A DNA stretch of 64,000 nt, taken from NCBI GenBank assembly GCA_963693315.1, contig OY856188.1, forward strand, positions 97,686,915 to 97,750,914. Reading direction: 5' to 3'. The position numbers and the translations under genes were made by a program. The stretch comes from Diogma glabrata (lineage: Eukaryota; Arthropoda; Insecta; Diptera; Cylindrotomidae). Numbering within the stretch: the stretch's first letter is position 1; every line of letters begins with the position of its first letter. Of the stretch, positions 1 to 12,380 are shown one piece after another. The notes beneath the pieces were generated by a model. That model was not told the DNA's origin. It did no database searches and saw nothing but the letters and a program-made list of their open reading frames with translations.

Positions 1-81
1 TCATTAAACACGAACGCAAAACAATTTCAATTAAATTATTTTAAAATTCATTGGTATAACAAGTAAAACAAGTAAAAAAAT

Positions 82-1046
82 GAATTTTATTTTATTGTTT
101 TGGTGCCATTAATTCCAAACAATTAAATAAATTTTATCCAATTTCGATACCTATTTAATTGTTTGATTTTTTAAAAATGAAATCACCTACAATGAAAGAC
201 ATTAAAGTTCTAACTACTAAGCTAATACTAATGAAAATTAAGAAACCAAAAAACAATTATAAAAAATTAGTTTTTTTCACAATGGAAATTCAATTCAATT
301 TAATCTAGCCTTCACCTTTTGTAATATTCGAGAGAGGTACATGCGCATTCGTTTAAATTTATTGTTTTTTATATAATCAGAACGAAAATGTTTTTTTGAT
401 TTTTTTTATAAAATACAATCAAATTATTTATAAAATCTAATCAAATTGAGTTCAATTACTCACAAAAATCCCGAATAATCAAATAAATTTATTTCAGAGT
501 TCAATACAGTCAAATATGTTGTTTTAGTGTGTTCCGCTGCATTCATGCAACAACAAAAAATTAACAGCTGTTTATTTTATTTTATTAAGACTAATAACGC
601 ACACAATTGTGGTCATAAAAATAAACCAATATTTATAGTTGTCGGAAGGATAAAACATTTTATTTGATTGAATACTCTGAAATAAACTTTTTTGATTGTA
701 TTTTATATATAATATGTATGCTTAACTTTTATAAAAAGTTTATAAACATTTTCGCTCTATGAAAAAAAAAAAAAAAATTTTACTAATGTGCATGTCCCTC
801 TCTCAAATATTGAAAGAGGCAAAGGATACTATGACAAAATTGAATTAAATTTCCATTGTAAAAAATTAGCAGTTTTTATGATTGATTTTTGGTTGCTTAA
901 TTCTGATTAGCTTAGTAGCTAAAACTTTAATGTCTTGCATTGTAGGTCATTTTATTTTTAAAATACCAAACACCTTATTAGGATCGAAATTGAAGAAAAT
1001 TTATTTAATTGTTTAATTAATGATGCAGTAAAATAAAATAAAATTA
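82..1046. repeat. Long imperfect inverted repeat (foldback element 1)
   Basis: Arms at about 82-515 and 650-1046 are reverse complements with scattered mismatches and small indels. For example ACAATGAAAGACATTAAAG near 190 answers the complement of CTTTAATGTCTTGCATTGT near 925. The central 130 bp are unpaired. No open frame is present. The shape is that of a foldback or MITE-type element; no target duplication was identified, so its exact ends and superfamily are open. Confidence 0.75.
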
Positions 1047-1098
1047 AATGTGTTTTTTTATTCGTTTTTCTTTAGTCCCTTGCCCACGCCGATTTCAT

Positions 1099-1562
1099 TT
1101 GATGTTTACCACATATTTTATACTTCATGAGGCGCCAGTCCTTGACAAGTATGAAAACTTTTGTTCTTCCATTTTCTTCGACTCGGTCGCTTTTTTGTTC
1201 GGCAAGCTCCAAAAAATGCCGATTGCTCGCGATCTTGTAAATTTTGTACCACAATATTTTTTTCAACTATGGGGGGTGGAAATTTGTTTTAGAATACGAG
1301 GGTAATCTTTTCCGATAAAAATGCTATGCTTGAGTCCAACTGTTGACATTTTGGCATGTTTGGGTTGTCGGACTCAACCATCGCAAACAAATTTTTATCG
1401 GACAAGATTACCCTCGTATTCTTAAACAAATTTCTACCCTCCAAATTGGCATTTTACGGAGCTTGTCGGACGAAAAAGCAGTCGAATCGAACAAAATGGC
1501 AGAACAAAAGTTTTCGGACTCGTCAAGGACGAACGCATCACGAAGTATAAAATATATGGTAA
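1099..1562. repeat. Long inverted repeat (foldback element 2)
   Basis: Arms at about 1099-1323 and 1394-1562 fold on each other. The inner part is almost perfect: GAATACGAGGGTAATCTT at 1292 and its complement at about 1405. The loop is about 70 nt. Short ORFs over it are only readings of the two arms. It lies directly beside foldback 1 but is unrelated in sequence. Likely a MITE-type element. Confidence 0.75.
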
Positions 1563-2870
1563 TCATTATTACTTATGATGCATTAAATGATGCCATCGGC
1601 CTTGGCCTATGGACTACTTGTTTTATCCATGAATCTTAAAGCAACCAAATTTAAATTAATTTGTATTGGGGTTCGTCACGTGTTTATTAAGTTTTATTTC
1701 CTCGTAATTTTGCAATTTCTCTTGTAATCTTGCAATTCCCACGTAAATTTGACTCGCACCTCGCTCGCATTGTAAACTTTCGCTCAAAAAATAAAATAAA
1801 GTAATAAACACAATAAATGACCATTATTTCGAATTAGATTAGGAGTAAGAACGATATTTTTTTTATTTTACTCCTGCATTTGGGAATGTTATATTTTTTA
1901 ATCTTATTTGCTCATAAAGAAAGGAGTAAATTAGTGGCATAAGAGCGTATTAAATTTTGTTTATTTTGTTTATCAAAATGCATTCTTTTCTTTTTTTGGT
2001 TTCTCTACACTTTATTTTGTTGTTTTAAATTACATTATGTTTATTAGTGTTAGCAAAATATAACCTGCACTTTCATCCATTTAACTGGCAATATTTTGCA
2101 AGGTCCGCAATATAATCTTATAATATTTATTGGTCCGTAGCATGAAATCAGTTGAGAAACATTTTCTAAGGAACTAGTTTTGAAATCACTATAATATTTT
2201 TTTTTGTTTTTGTTCATATTTTGGTAATATATCAGAATTAGTGTAATTCACTGCTGTGAAAAAAGATAATATTATTGGTAGTTTTACCAACAAAAAAAAA
2301 ACAGGCATATTTATATATACATGCGGTTCACGCAAACTAACTGTGAAAAAATATTTTTTTCTCAAACTTTGGAAATAGGTAGTTTAAAAGAAAACTATCA
2401 ATTTTTTCAGATTTTTTGACCCTCACCAAAGCCGTCACCAAATTCGATTTTTTGCCTCAACCACAAACTTGTGGATTTTGTAGGAAAATTTGGGCAGCTG
2501 AACAAAATAATTTTAATTTTACACAGGTAATTTATTCTTATCAATTTTCGTTGATTTTGTTGCCATTATTAAAACTTGTGATTGTACTAATTTTACAGTG
2601 TGGCTACTACAAATACTCTCCCACCAGATCAACATTTGTAAATTTTTAGTGGATTAGAAATTAAAATGTACTTGTTTGTTGTTGTGTTGTGTATTGCTTT
2701 GTCTGCCGACAAAATGCTGTAGACTGGTTTTAACCTTTCGATGCCGATCATCGTATTTTTCCCAGGAATGTTCACGATGGAAAATTTACAAAGTTTGTTT
2801 AAACGCAATAGGCGCTAGCACTTCGGCTAATCGTGGGCCGTGGTATGAAAAGGTGATAACAGTTCACCAT
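1563..2870. other. AT-rich stretch with no recognised feature
   Basis: Only short stop-bounded frames without family motifs are present. I see no RNA gene or clear repeat boundary here. Confidence 0.5.
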
Positions 2871-2879
2871 ACCTACGAA

Positions 2880-3790
2880 CTTCTGTTTTTGGGGGTTTGA
2901 TGTTGGAGCTGGACAGTTGTATGGCGTTTTTCCGAAATAGAGTGGCTCAACAAATCATATGATTTTTGGCCAAATATGCATTTGGAAGCTTTTATATTTA
3001 TGCCATATTTGGTTGTTGGAGTGAATTGTTTCTCCAAGTGCAGAGGGTGCTCTGCGTGCGTCGGAGCGGCTAGCGATGAGGTTATCATCTATATAAACAA
3101 AGAAAAAGTCTAGTTTCTTTGTTATAGATGTTTTGTGGAAATCCTCATCTGCCATATGTATCTGCTGATAAGCTCTCACCAAATTTGCATCCAGCTAGTT
3201 GCAAGGACAAAATTTTTATGTTAGAAATGGGTAATCTATCCGGAAAAGTGGCTGGGCTTAAGTTGTCTACAGTCACAAGGTTGCCAGCCCTAATCTTTTT
3301 TCTCCACCATATGTTGAGGTAAAAAAACTGGGAAATTAGAAGGACGACAAATACCCAGCTCCACCATATGCCCAAATTAAGTTTTCGCAGCTTTGGCAGT
3401 AGTTAAGATCTTTAGGGATGAAAATCACGTCCAATCGTCTTGGACTAATGTACGGAAGTCTTCCATTCGTCACAATGTAAGTTTTATGTTTTACTTGCCA
3501 ACGCTAAAATGTTGTGGAGTTTCCGTATTAAAGCTAGTTATTATTGAGGCCTCTAGGTCTGTTAACATCTGCCAGCATGAAAGTGTGTGTGAATGTACTA
3601 CGAAGTCCGATGTTAAGTTTCAACAGCTTAGTACCATATGTATAGGCATAGGTTAAGCGTTAGCAGCTATTAATGTTAAATGTGATATTTATTGCCGTGT
3701 AGAAAGCTAGTTTGGGGTAGTACTAAGACTTCAGCACCACCATCGACCAAAACCTGTAATGAGTAGTTTTCATTGCCTTGCTTTGGAATG
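2880..3790 (-). pseudogene. Degenerate Ty3/Gypsy-like protease and RT remnant
   Basis: Read on the minus strand, about 3780-3680 gives a retropepsin-like stretch (QVLVDGGAEVLVLP). Lower coordinates give RT pieces: an LAGCKFG segment, then RAYQQIHMADEDF, FFVYIDDNLIAS (the catalytic YIDD box, about 3090) and YGINIKASKCIFG (about 2990). The order protease then RT is that of a Ty3/Gypsy Pol read right to left. The frame changes several times, so the copy is dead. Sequence up to about 4060 may be gag remnant, but I cannot confirm that. Confidence 0.7.
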
Positions 3791-4854
3791 TTGGCTGCGA
3801 TGTTGCAGCAATTGGTGAAGAACTGGGTTGATCATATTTCCAGATTTTGTGGGCAATTTAAAGGATCTCCGAAATATCCTTGTTTGCCTATGGGGTCACA
3901 GAAGACCTTAAAGTTTTTGGCAACCTCTTAAGCCAAAGTTGTTTGAGAAGTTGTTATTGACAAATGATGATTTACCGGCTTCTAATTAAAGCTTGTGATA
4001 AAATTCCGAGCAACTTGAGTCTCTCATTTCTTGAAGACCTGCCAGACGTATATCTAAGCGCTAACCTGCACTTATACTTACCATATTAAAAAAAATAATA
4101 TATTACTAAAAAAAACTATGTCCTAAGTTATTGTGTCGAGCAAGTATATTTTGGTTGAAAAATGAATTGACGAAAAGGAATTTTATATTAAAGAAATTAA
4201 TTTAAAACAATTTGTATTATATAAATTTTGAATTAAATGTATAAATAAATTAGATAAAAATGAGTTTGGTTATAACATGTTATACATGTCATACATGTTT
4301 GTTTATAACATTTCGTGATTGATTAAGATTAACCGTTTTTATTATTATAGTTACAGCGTTTGGTGATTATGCTTATTGATGAATATTTGTTGAAATGTTG
4401 CTGATGAGGCAAGCTCTCACGTTGGGCTGTATGTATCAGTTGTATTAAGCTTTGTTCTCGTATCAATTTTTTTACACAATTTATATTGTACTTTTTTTTA
4501 TATCTCTCTGTTGTTTTTGCAAGGTTTTTGGTTTTTAATTATGCTGATAATATGAGTTAATCAGAAATTTAAATTTAAATTAAATGAAAATTTTATTTTT
4601 TCGTATAGGCAATAATACATAGGTTGAGCTACTTTTCTTTTTTTATAGGAGCTATATATAGTTTTTTTAGATCTTAAGAAAAACACAAGACTATTCATTC
4701 GCGTTTTTCAAACAGGGATACCACTTGGTCTTTCTTGTTATTGACCGAATCGGCGTTCTATTCGGTCACAACGTGAGGAGCCGTTATTATCCGTTTTAAA
4801 GTTTTAAATTCACTTTTATTCTAGTATGCCATTTAATTTTAATTTTTCTTACAA
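3791..4854. other. AT-rich stretch without recognised gene
   Basis: No convincing ORF, RNA gene or repeat was seen. A short inverted pair with GACCGAAT/ATTCGGTC lies near 4745-4770; its meaning is unknown. Confidence 0.4.
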
Positions 4855-6416
4855 TCTATAATAATAAAATAAAGTGTTCGTCTGTCTGCGTAGCACACAG
4901 GAGTCTGAAGTTTTGCCAGGAGAAGGCCATTAACAGGTACTAATGCACCTCGGAGCCGAAATTTTAAAATTTAATTTAGTTTTTTATAATTAATAATTTT
5001 AATTTTCCTAATGGTTTGCCTAAATGTATATTATATTTTATACTTGGGTTTTATTCAACTTTCACTCAGTTATCTTTGATCGATTTTTTTTCCGCAAAAC
5101 ATAATTACCATTCAAATGGAAAATTGAAGTATAATGTGACAAACAAATTGATTTAGATGAAAGTTATATACATTTATATATTTATTATATACATACATGA
5201 TACAATTATATGCATCCAACACATTACGTTGCAACAAATATTTCTAATTTACAACGAACATGTTCTTGGTTTGGTGTATATACATGTGTAATACATATTT
5301 CATTTGGTTTATATATATGTTATACATGTTCAAAATATAGAAAATGGGCGTTTCTTTTCGTCTTTTTAGAAACATTGAGGCAGCAAGTTTTTGCAATGGA
5401 ACCTTTCTATTGAAGAAAACGATTATGAACAATAATATCAAAGCTACAGGTTGAAAGTGTTTTACTTATTAAGAAAAATATGCGTCCCTATTAATTTCAA
5501 AAACAAACAAACAATGTAGGTTATTTGAAGAAATCGGTAAAATATATGCAAATATGTCAACAAATGAAGTGATTTGACTGGTTTTAGATTAGTATATAAG
5601 CCTGGATTTATAAATGATATTATTCTTATTATTATTTTTATATTATACTACAAATTAGTCTTATTATTATGTTTGTCCAGATTTTTTTTTTAAAACTCTG
5701 GCAGAAATGTCGAAATAAGACGATGGCCATAAATCGACTAAACCCAAAAAACGAAAACCTATACTAAAAATGCTGTCATTCTTAGACCGGTTTTTCGATT
5801 AGTATCAAACATCAGCGCTATGCATATATAGTCTGCTCTTCAAAGTTTTCTTTCAGTGACATGCTCCATTACTAAAAACACGCTGAGCGCATGTAGAGCA
5901 TTGGAAATAATTGGTAAAATATATTTGAAAATCCGAATTGACTTTATTTAAGATCAGCAAATAATCTTGATAGATTGATAAATGAAATTAAACAACATGA
6001 AATGGTACGATAAAACAGTAAATTTTGGTGCGGTGTGCCTATTTTGTATCGCAAGTATGCCGGTTCCAGAGTAAGTCATTGACAACTGTAACACCCAATA
6101 AACGAATGTTTTGACGTTCACCTAATTTTTCGCGACACATATTAAGCCGATTAACGCGAAAAATTGCAAGCGTTTAATTTAAACTCTCCGAAACTTTTTA
6201 CCAATCACTTTCAAATGTTGACCTTCCTTTCAAACTTTCTGGATTGATCAGCTAAAATGCTAATGATCTCTGTTATTCATATTTCCCAAATGGAAAAATT
6301 AAAATAGGCTCCTTCTATTCTCATTACGACTCTTTGAAATTATTTTTACTAATTCAACAAAATGTACGCACACAAACTTTTTTATAGGCGTAGCGACATA
6401 CGCCGGGTCCTGCTAG
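4855..6416 (+). mobile_element. Non-autonomous Helitron
   Basis: The 5' end reads TCTATAATAATAAAA and follows an A at 4854. The 3' end is CTAG at 6413-6416, followed by T at 6417, so insertion is between A and T as Helitrons require. Just before the end is a GC-rich hairpin (GGCGTA, 6-nt loop, TACGCC, 6387-6404) and a 9-nt spacer, the usual Helitron 3' terminator. There is no Rep/helicase ORF in the 1562 bp, so it would need an enzyme from elsewhere. Both ends agree with insect Helitrons as I know them. The pairing of this 5' end with this 3' end is inferred. Confidence 0.8.
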
Positions 6417-6616
6417 TATATAATATAAAATATTAAGACATTAGTTGTTACTCGACCGAGTGCGATAATATAATTGATTTTTAAATCATAATTTAAACTA
6501 TTTTTTGTAATTTTGAAAAGTACGGTTTTGATTTATGTTCAAAAATGTAAAAAGTTTTTCTGTACTTCCTTTCCTTCCTTAAAATGGAATTTGGGTAAGG
6601 AGGTTGAGAGTACAGA

Positions 6617-8070
6617 TTTTTTTTTATTAATATAAAAGAACAACTGAGCTACGCTCTTCTAGTAATTTACATTTTATATTTAAAGCACATGTTTTGGGTG
6701 AAACCCATTGGTTAGTCCCATTTACATTATTTTATTAAGTATGCTTTTGATTATAAAATCTAATTTAGTAGCTTCGTTCTTTTAAGCCTTCTGTCAGCGA
6801 CGGGCACATAGCTGGCGTATTTCAACATTATAATGTACGCGAATACGCGCAGTGTGTTTAATTGCATATTTTTTTATTTTATCCTTCACGAACTCTATCT
6901 TTAGGTCCCTATGGATGTCTTTGTTTCTCTTGTACCTTGGGGCATTAACAATGCAACGCAGCACTTTGTTTTGGGACAACTGGATGATTTTCGCTTCGTT
7001 TTCTTAGTACAGCCCCATTGCTGGAATCTATACGTCCACACTGGTTTCAGTATTTGACGATACAGAAGCAGTTTGTTTTGAATAGATAGTACTGAGTTTC
7101 TACCAAGTAACCAGTACATCTTTCTAAATTTCAAATTTAATTCTTCTGTTTTCTTTTTAACATGTTCCTTCCATCTCAGTTTAGCATCCAGAGTCATGGT
7201 CATTTTGTTTCATTTAGCTTAATTCGCCATCTTTTTGTCCAGTTGTGGATTTTATTAGTAGCGTATTGCAATTTGCTAGTTGCTTCTTCTACGGTTTTTT
7301 TCCGGTGGTCAAAATTGCGGTATCATCTGCAAATAGGGCATGGTTAGATTAATCGATTGTTCGATTAATTGATCATTTCGCAAATTGTTCGATTAATCGA
7401 ATAAAAAAATTATTAATCGATTAATCTAAATTTACTAAATGTTTAAAATTTACAAATTTATTTAAAAAAAAAATCTTTACTTTGCCTTAAGTAATATTTT
7501 TATTATTAATCCAACCAGTAAACTATGGTTTGAAGTATACTTTCGATTATGAAGGATACAGCTTGGATAGTTTCTTATCATTTTCAATTAGTACAGTATA
7601 TTTTTAAACACATAATTTTGTAAGGTCTGAAAATTCCACTGACAGAGCGAGATACAGATCCTATTAATGAAACAAGACAAAAATCTTGTATGTAATTCGG
7701 GGTACAAAGTATCTTTTTTGCTTTCGCATAGAGCAACAATTTCACTCTTATGCAAAAAAAGACCTACTTTACGCCATTAATACATAGATAGCCATTGAAT
7801 TTGTATTTTTTCTTATGTCATTGTAAAAGTTGAACTTTTAAATATGATATACCGCGCGTATTTGTTTAAAAAATTTAATAAAAATTAAAAATATTAGAAT
7901 TAGTGAAAATTTTATTTAATTGATTAATCGGTGTTAAAATTTTCATATTAATCGTTAATCGATATTTAGTCCCAATCGATTAATCGACCATGCCCTATCT
8001 GCAAAGGTTGCAATACTTGTTTTTCTTAGGCCAGGCAAATCTCTTGTATATAGCAGGTAAAGTATCTTTT
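6617..8070 (-). mobile_element. 5'-truncated Jockey-like LINE fragment (RT 3' half)
   Basis: Minus-strand translation gives LYLLYTRDLP and IATFAD (8069-8006), then, across an inserted element, DTAILTTG, restoring the FADD catalytic box. It continues as TVEEATSKLQYATNKIHNW and NETK, then DAKLRWKEHVKKK, FRKMYWLLGRNS, LLLYRQILKPVWTY and QNKVLRCIVNAPRY, ending at 6794. These are typical of the Jockey-clade RT thumb and C-terminus. Single-base frameshifts are present (near 7290, 7205 and 6975). The 3' tail is an A-run on the minus strand (T-run at 6617-6625). The 5' end breaks off inside RT, as in dead-on-arrival LINE copies. Confidence 0.85.
7334..7997. mobile_element. Non-autonomous hAT-type element with 8-bp TSD
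   Basis: Ends are TAGGGCATGG at 7334 and CCATGCCCTA at 7997. The inverted repeats continue for about 26 bp through GATTAATCGATTG with a small indel. The 8-bp duplication TCTGCAAA occurs at 7326-7333 and 7998-8005. An 8-bp target duplication with a TAGGG terminus fits the hAT superfamily. Several subterminal ATTAATCG motifs lie near both ends. The 664 bp have no transposase ORF. It sits in the middle of the LINE's FADD codons, so it arrived after the LINE. Confidence 0.92.
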
Positions 8071-10040
8071 TTTTTTTAAATTATTTTTAACCTTGACGAG
8101 TGGTTTTTTTAAGATGACTCTTCACGAATCTTATAACAGAATAATTGTTAAAAAGTTATTGTAATAAGAAATTATAACTAACGCAACATAGATATACAAT
8201 TATCAGTAGAAATATCACTTGCTTGTCCTAACCATAAACTTGTTACCAATAATCTGGCAACATTATTATGCTTCGTAATTAATTTAAAATTTATAAAATT
8301 GAAAAAAATAACCAAAATCATATCTAAAAAAGAAACACGATGACAAAGCAGAGGTGTTTTTGTACATTAAAAACACTTATTTTAGAATCATTTTTGAAAA
8401 GATCGATTGCAATATAAAAGGCCATGCTAGACATTGAGTGATCAGTTACAAAGATTGTCATATAGTTAACAGTAGTAAAATTTATTGATTGAGATGTAGT
8501 AAAGTGAAGAACTGTAAATAGAGTCTTAAAGCGGTTATCTGGTTTAACTATCTAACATAACTTTCTAATAAAATATGCTAAAATCATTATTCTCTACTGT
8601 TGACGGTATAAGTAGAATTATGTACCTAGAAACACAGCATAACAGGAGTATCGTCTCAACATAATTGACATCAAAATTTTTTAATTATTTTCCATCCATA
8701 TAGCTTCGCCATTAAATTTAGCACAAAATATTGATCTTACTGAGCTAAATTTTTTTTAAAATATTAAAAATCTATCAAACTTCGATTAAAATTCCAAACG
8801 AATTTCTAAACTTTTGAATTGTTTTATAGTATTATTTTATATTTACGAGATACTTCAATACTTGACATGACAAACTCGCGAGTCACGAAACAACAACTAT
8901 TCTAAAAGAATAATAATTCATATTTTTAAGATAAAAATCTTTTTCACAAAAATAAAAAAAAAAGTTCATATTTATAAAAGTCAATATAATAAGCAAAAAT
9001 TTTTATTTTCTCGTCACGGACGATATAAAGTTAAATTAAGACATTAGGTTAACTTACAGAAAATAACTTCCTTCCTGATTTTTGTGTAAAGTTTTTATAT
9101 AAATAAATAAATAAATAGTATAATAAAAATAACAATAAGAATAATAAAATATCAATTCGATTTGTTTTGTTTTTTTATTTTAATTTGATTTTTTTATTAT
9201 AAATATTTATTTGTTTTTTTTTTTGGCGAAAAGTTCAAGGTGAAAACTTATTATTTTGACTTATTCTATTTTATTTTTAAGTTCGAACAATTTATAATAT
9301 TCTAATCTTAATATCACGAACAATTTATAATTTTTAAAAATATAATAAAAACAAAATCAACTTATTTTTTATGAGTTGTAATTTGTGTGGTCATTTGAAT
9401 TAAAAATATATTTACAAATTACGTTTTAAGTGTGGTCAAAAAATTGAATAATACGTTTATGTTTGACTGAAGTGATTAAAATTTGATATATTACATGGAC
9501 AGGATATGTATCAAAAGTTTTTGTTTATATATAATCTTGGAAGTTATAACTCCCTATTTTGCGATATTTTTTGAGTAATTTTTTTATGATCACGAAATAC
9601 AGTTACTGACATCTATGATGGTTGATTTTATAATTACTAAGAAATGCGAGAGTCTAAGGAACAAAATTATAATATATCTTAATAAAAAATAATGGTTAGG
9701 TTCAAATAATTAAATGTCACTTTCAATTAAACAGATGTGAGTACAATGGGAGGTGTTGTAATTGAAAACGTTACATGTTTTTTAAAATTATTATAAAACC
9801 TAAAAACGATCATTTCATGAAGCACTGCAACCTTTTTGTGTCGCTACTTATTATATTCTGTAAGCTGAGGCTGTTTTTAAATTTAATTAGTTCAATTATA
9901 GTTACATCTTGTGGTAGTGGAAGTGTATTCTATTTTAAAGTGTTTGCATCTTTATCAAGAAAGGTCAGAACAGTTGCAGATAACGTGTTTCCTCCTTTCC
10001 GCGTCATAATCTACAACTATTGGTAACATCTAGGCCTATT
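8071..10040. other. AT-rich stretch without recognised gene
   Basis: Short frames only, all without motifs or plausible start context. Simple A/T runs are common. No element ends were found. Confidence 0.45.
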
Positions 10041-10049
10041 TTATTATGA

Positions 10050-10470
10050 AGGTGGTTTATAGAATTATGTTCACTTTAACATCCATTAGATACTCTCTGT
10101 TTAAGTCTAATTTTAAGGTCGTAACAGAGGGGTTACGGAGCCTTTTTTAGATTGTAGTTACCATTCCTCTGCCAAAAATCTTTGTTGCTGATGTTTCCGT
10201 GCTTTTGAAAGCACCTGTGGCCTTTGTATTTTTGTAAACATGTTCTGGTTTTATAGTGCAATCAAATTATCAAGTTGGAACAAAAACCCTAAGTATTTCC
10301 AAAGCTTTTCAGGTGTGAGTTCTAGGAAAAGCTTTCTACCTAGGTTTGTGTCAGATAGAAAATATTCCATTTTCCGATGAACGTCGCAACTAAATGTTTG
10401 GCTTCCATTTTCCAATTCTATCTCAGATGGAACCCATTTTTCTAAATTATAATATACTTCTTCAACATTT
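10050..10470 (-). pseudogene. Possible decayed coding fragment, family unknown
   Basis: The minus strand has protein-like stretches interrupted by stops and frame changes, such as LGRKLFLELTPEKLWKYLG near 10335 and RLRNPSVTTLKLDLNREYL near 10110. I do not recognise the family. It could be a dead transposon exon or a decayed host exon, or it may be chance. Confidence 0.25.
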
Positions 10471-10929
10471 ATAATTTACTTCTTCAACGCGTTGCAATTT
10501 TATAACACAAAACTAAGGTAAATAAATTAATTGACAACACGTGAGTTATGTTAAAATATTGTATGTGTCGATATTTAGCTTCGATAACCTTGGTGTGAAT
10601 GACAATCAAATATTTTTTGATTGAAATTTTATTGTAATAAATTTGAAAATTTGGTGTTTGAAGGTTTGGTATTTTGGTTTAACATCGTAGTGTTGCTATC
10701 AAAGTTAAAAGTGTGTATTGCTACGCAATAAGTAGGCTGATAAAATTTGTTATAAACCGATTTGTGTTTATACCAGGATGTAACAAGTTATAAAAAAAAT
10801 CAACACATGGCCTCTGATCCAGGAAAATTTCTATTTGACAATTCAGTAAATCATATTGTTACGAGTACAGAAAAATCTAGACGATTACAGAAAGATCTAG
10901 ACGATTACGGTCACTTCCAGGAAAATAAA

Positions 10930-11400
10930 ATAATGTGGAATAGTTTTGTTGTTGTTCTACATGTTCTTAGAATTAAGGTCTACACAAAACAAATGATTTT
11001 ATGAATCAAATCAACGTAACGTAAAATAATCGAATATTCTAATATTTTCTCAAGGTTTCTAAAAAGTGACCGCGAAATTTCTAGAGATTAGGCAGAATGT
11101 ATATAAGGAAATTACCTCTTGTAGTTTTAGTTAGTTTTATTTTAAACCTGCGATAGTGAAGTTAAAATTATAAAAGTGATCTTTAAATTAGTTTTTGTGT
11201 AAAGTTATAAGTGCAATAAAGTTATAAGTGTTATTGAGTAGAAATATTTTGTGTATTATTTTGAACGTGGTGTACTGGAAATTTCTACAATAAACCGTTG
11301 GAGTTTCTGAAACTGTTGAGAGAATATTCTAGCTAGGAATATTGTTTTCTGTTGTTGTAGAACAATTAAGGAGTTGAATACTTAATAAACCTGGTGTTTG
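10930..11400 (+). promoter_or_regulatory. Possible solo LTR or promoter-like stretch
   Basis: A TATA-like GTATATAAGG lies at about 11099, with AATAAA signals downstream at about 11216 and 11290. The spacing resembles the U3-R-U5 layout of an insect LTR. I could not find a matching partner copy, a primer-binding site or a target duplication, so this is only a suggestion. Confidence 0.22.
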
Positions 11401-11559
11401 TGCTTACTAATTAGTGATCGAACTCAGAAGAGATTGGGAATTACGTTTATCGAATTGTGAGTTAGGCCAATTCGAAGAAAGTTTGGAAAAACGTAACAAT
11501 ATTAATGAAGAATTTGGCAACGGTTAAAATAGTGGTTATAAAAAGACAAAAACATGAAA

Positions 11560-12380
11560 AGATAAACAAAAAAAAATATATTTTAATATGAAAAACAAAT
11601 TAACGTAGCTTAAATTTTGTTGATTGATGTCATTAAAATTATATAGCTTAGTTAATTTCCGACTTCGATGGATTATTGTTTGTATCCCTTTATATTTACG
11701 ATTTAATCAATATAATAGCAGCGTCCTTCTTCCAAACAAACATTTCTATTTTGCCCGCTTCCAACCACAGTTTTCTATCTGTCCTATGCCCAACTGCCAA
11801 ATCACCGTTGTAATAATAACTTTTAAAACAACTATTATTGACACCGAAAATAGCACAATGGTACCCAACTCTCTGATTTTATTTTTATCAGCAAAACAGC
11901 TGAAAACTAATTTTTTATAAGTAAAACCACGAATCATGTTCTGTTCCTTTACTTTTTTTATTTCTTTAATTAAATTCCATATAATCCGAATTGATTTTCT
12001 TAACAATCATATTAGAAAAACAATTTCACTAAATAAAAACTCCAATTTATAGCCAAAAACTATAATTTTTCACTTATAATGAAGCTAAAGATATTCTCAT
12101 GGCTCGAGAATAAACAATATCTATTCGAAAGCAAAAAAAAACTCTTCTTTCAATTTTATTTTTGAAAGCTCCAACAAATGTACATCGACTTTATCTTTTG
12201 AAAAGGCCTTCTATTTATCTCCGTCGTTATGACTTTCACTTCCAATTAAACGTTAATAAAACTAACCAGTACATTGAAATTCATGAAATCATAACAATAA
12301 GGTCCTTAAAAATTCAATCAATTATTAGAACTGCATAAATATCTCAGTTACAACACATAAATTGGATCGCCCTATTCAGA
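11560..12380. repeat. Diverged repeat, copy A
   Basis: This segment aligns in order, at low identity, with about 14760-15790. Shared landmarks include GTTGATTGATGTC / GTTGAATGATGTC, AAAAGGCCTTCTATTTATCTC / AAAAGGCTTCCATTTATCTC and AAGGTCCTT / AGGGTCCTT. An upstream landmark (ATGGCCTCTGATCCAGGAAA at 10808 and CTGGCCTCTGGCCCGGGAAA at 14697) suggests that the old duplication starts further left. It is non-coding. Confidence 0.55.

Noticed and set aside
6646..6662. GAGC-TAC-GCTC hairpin followed by CTAG, like a second Helitron 3' end
   Set aside because: It lies in the 3' untranslated end of the minus-strand Jockey-like fragment just before its A-tail, the stem is only 4 bp, and no matching 5' end was found.
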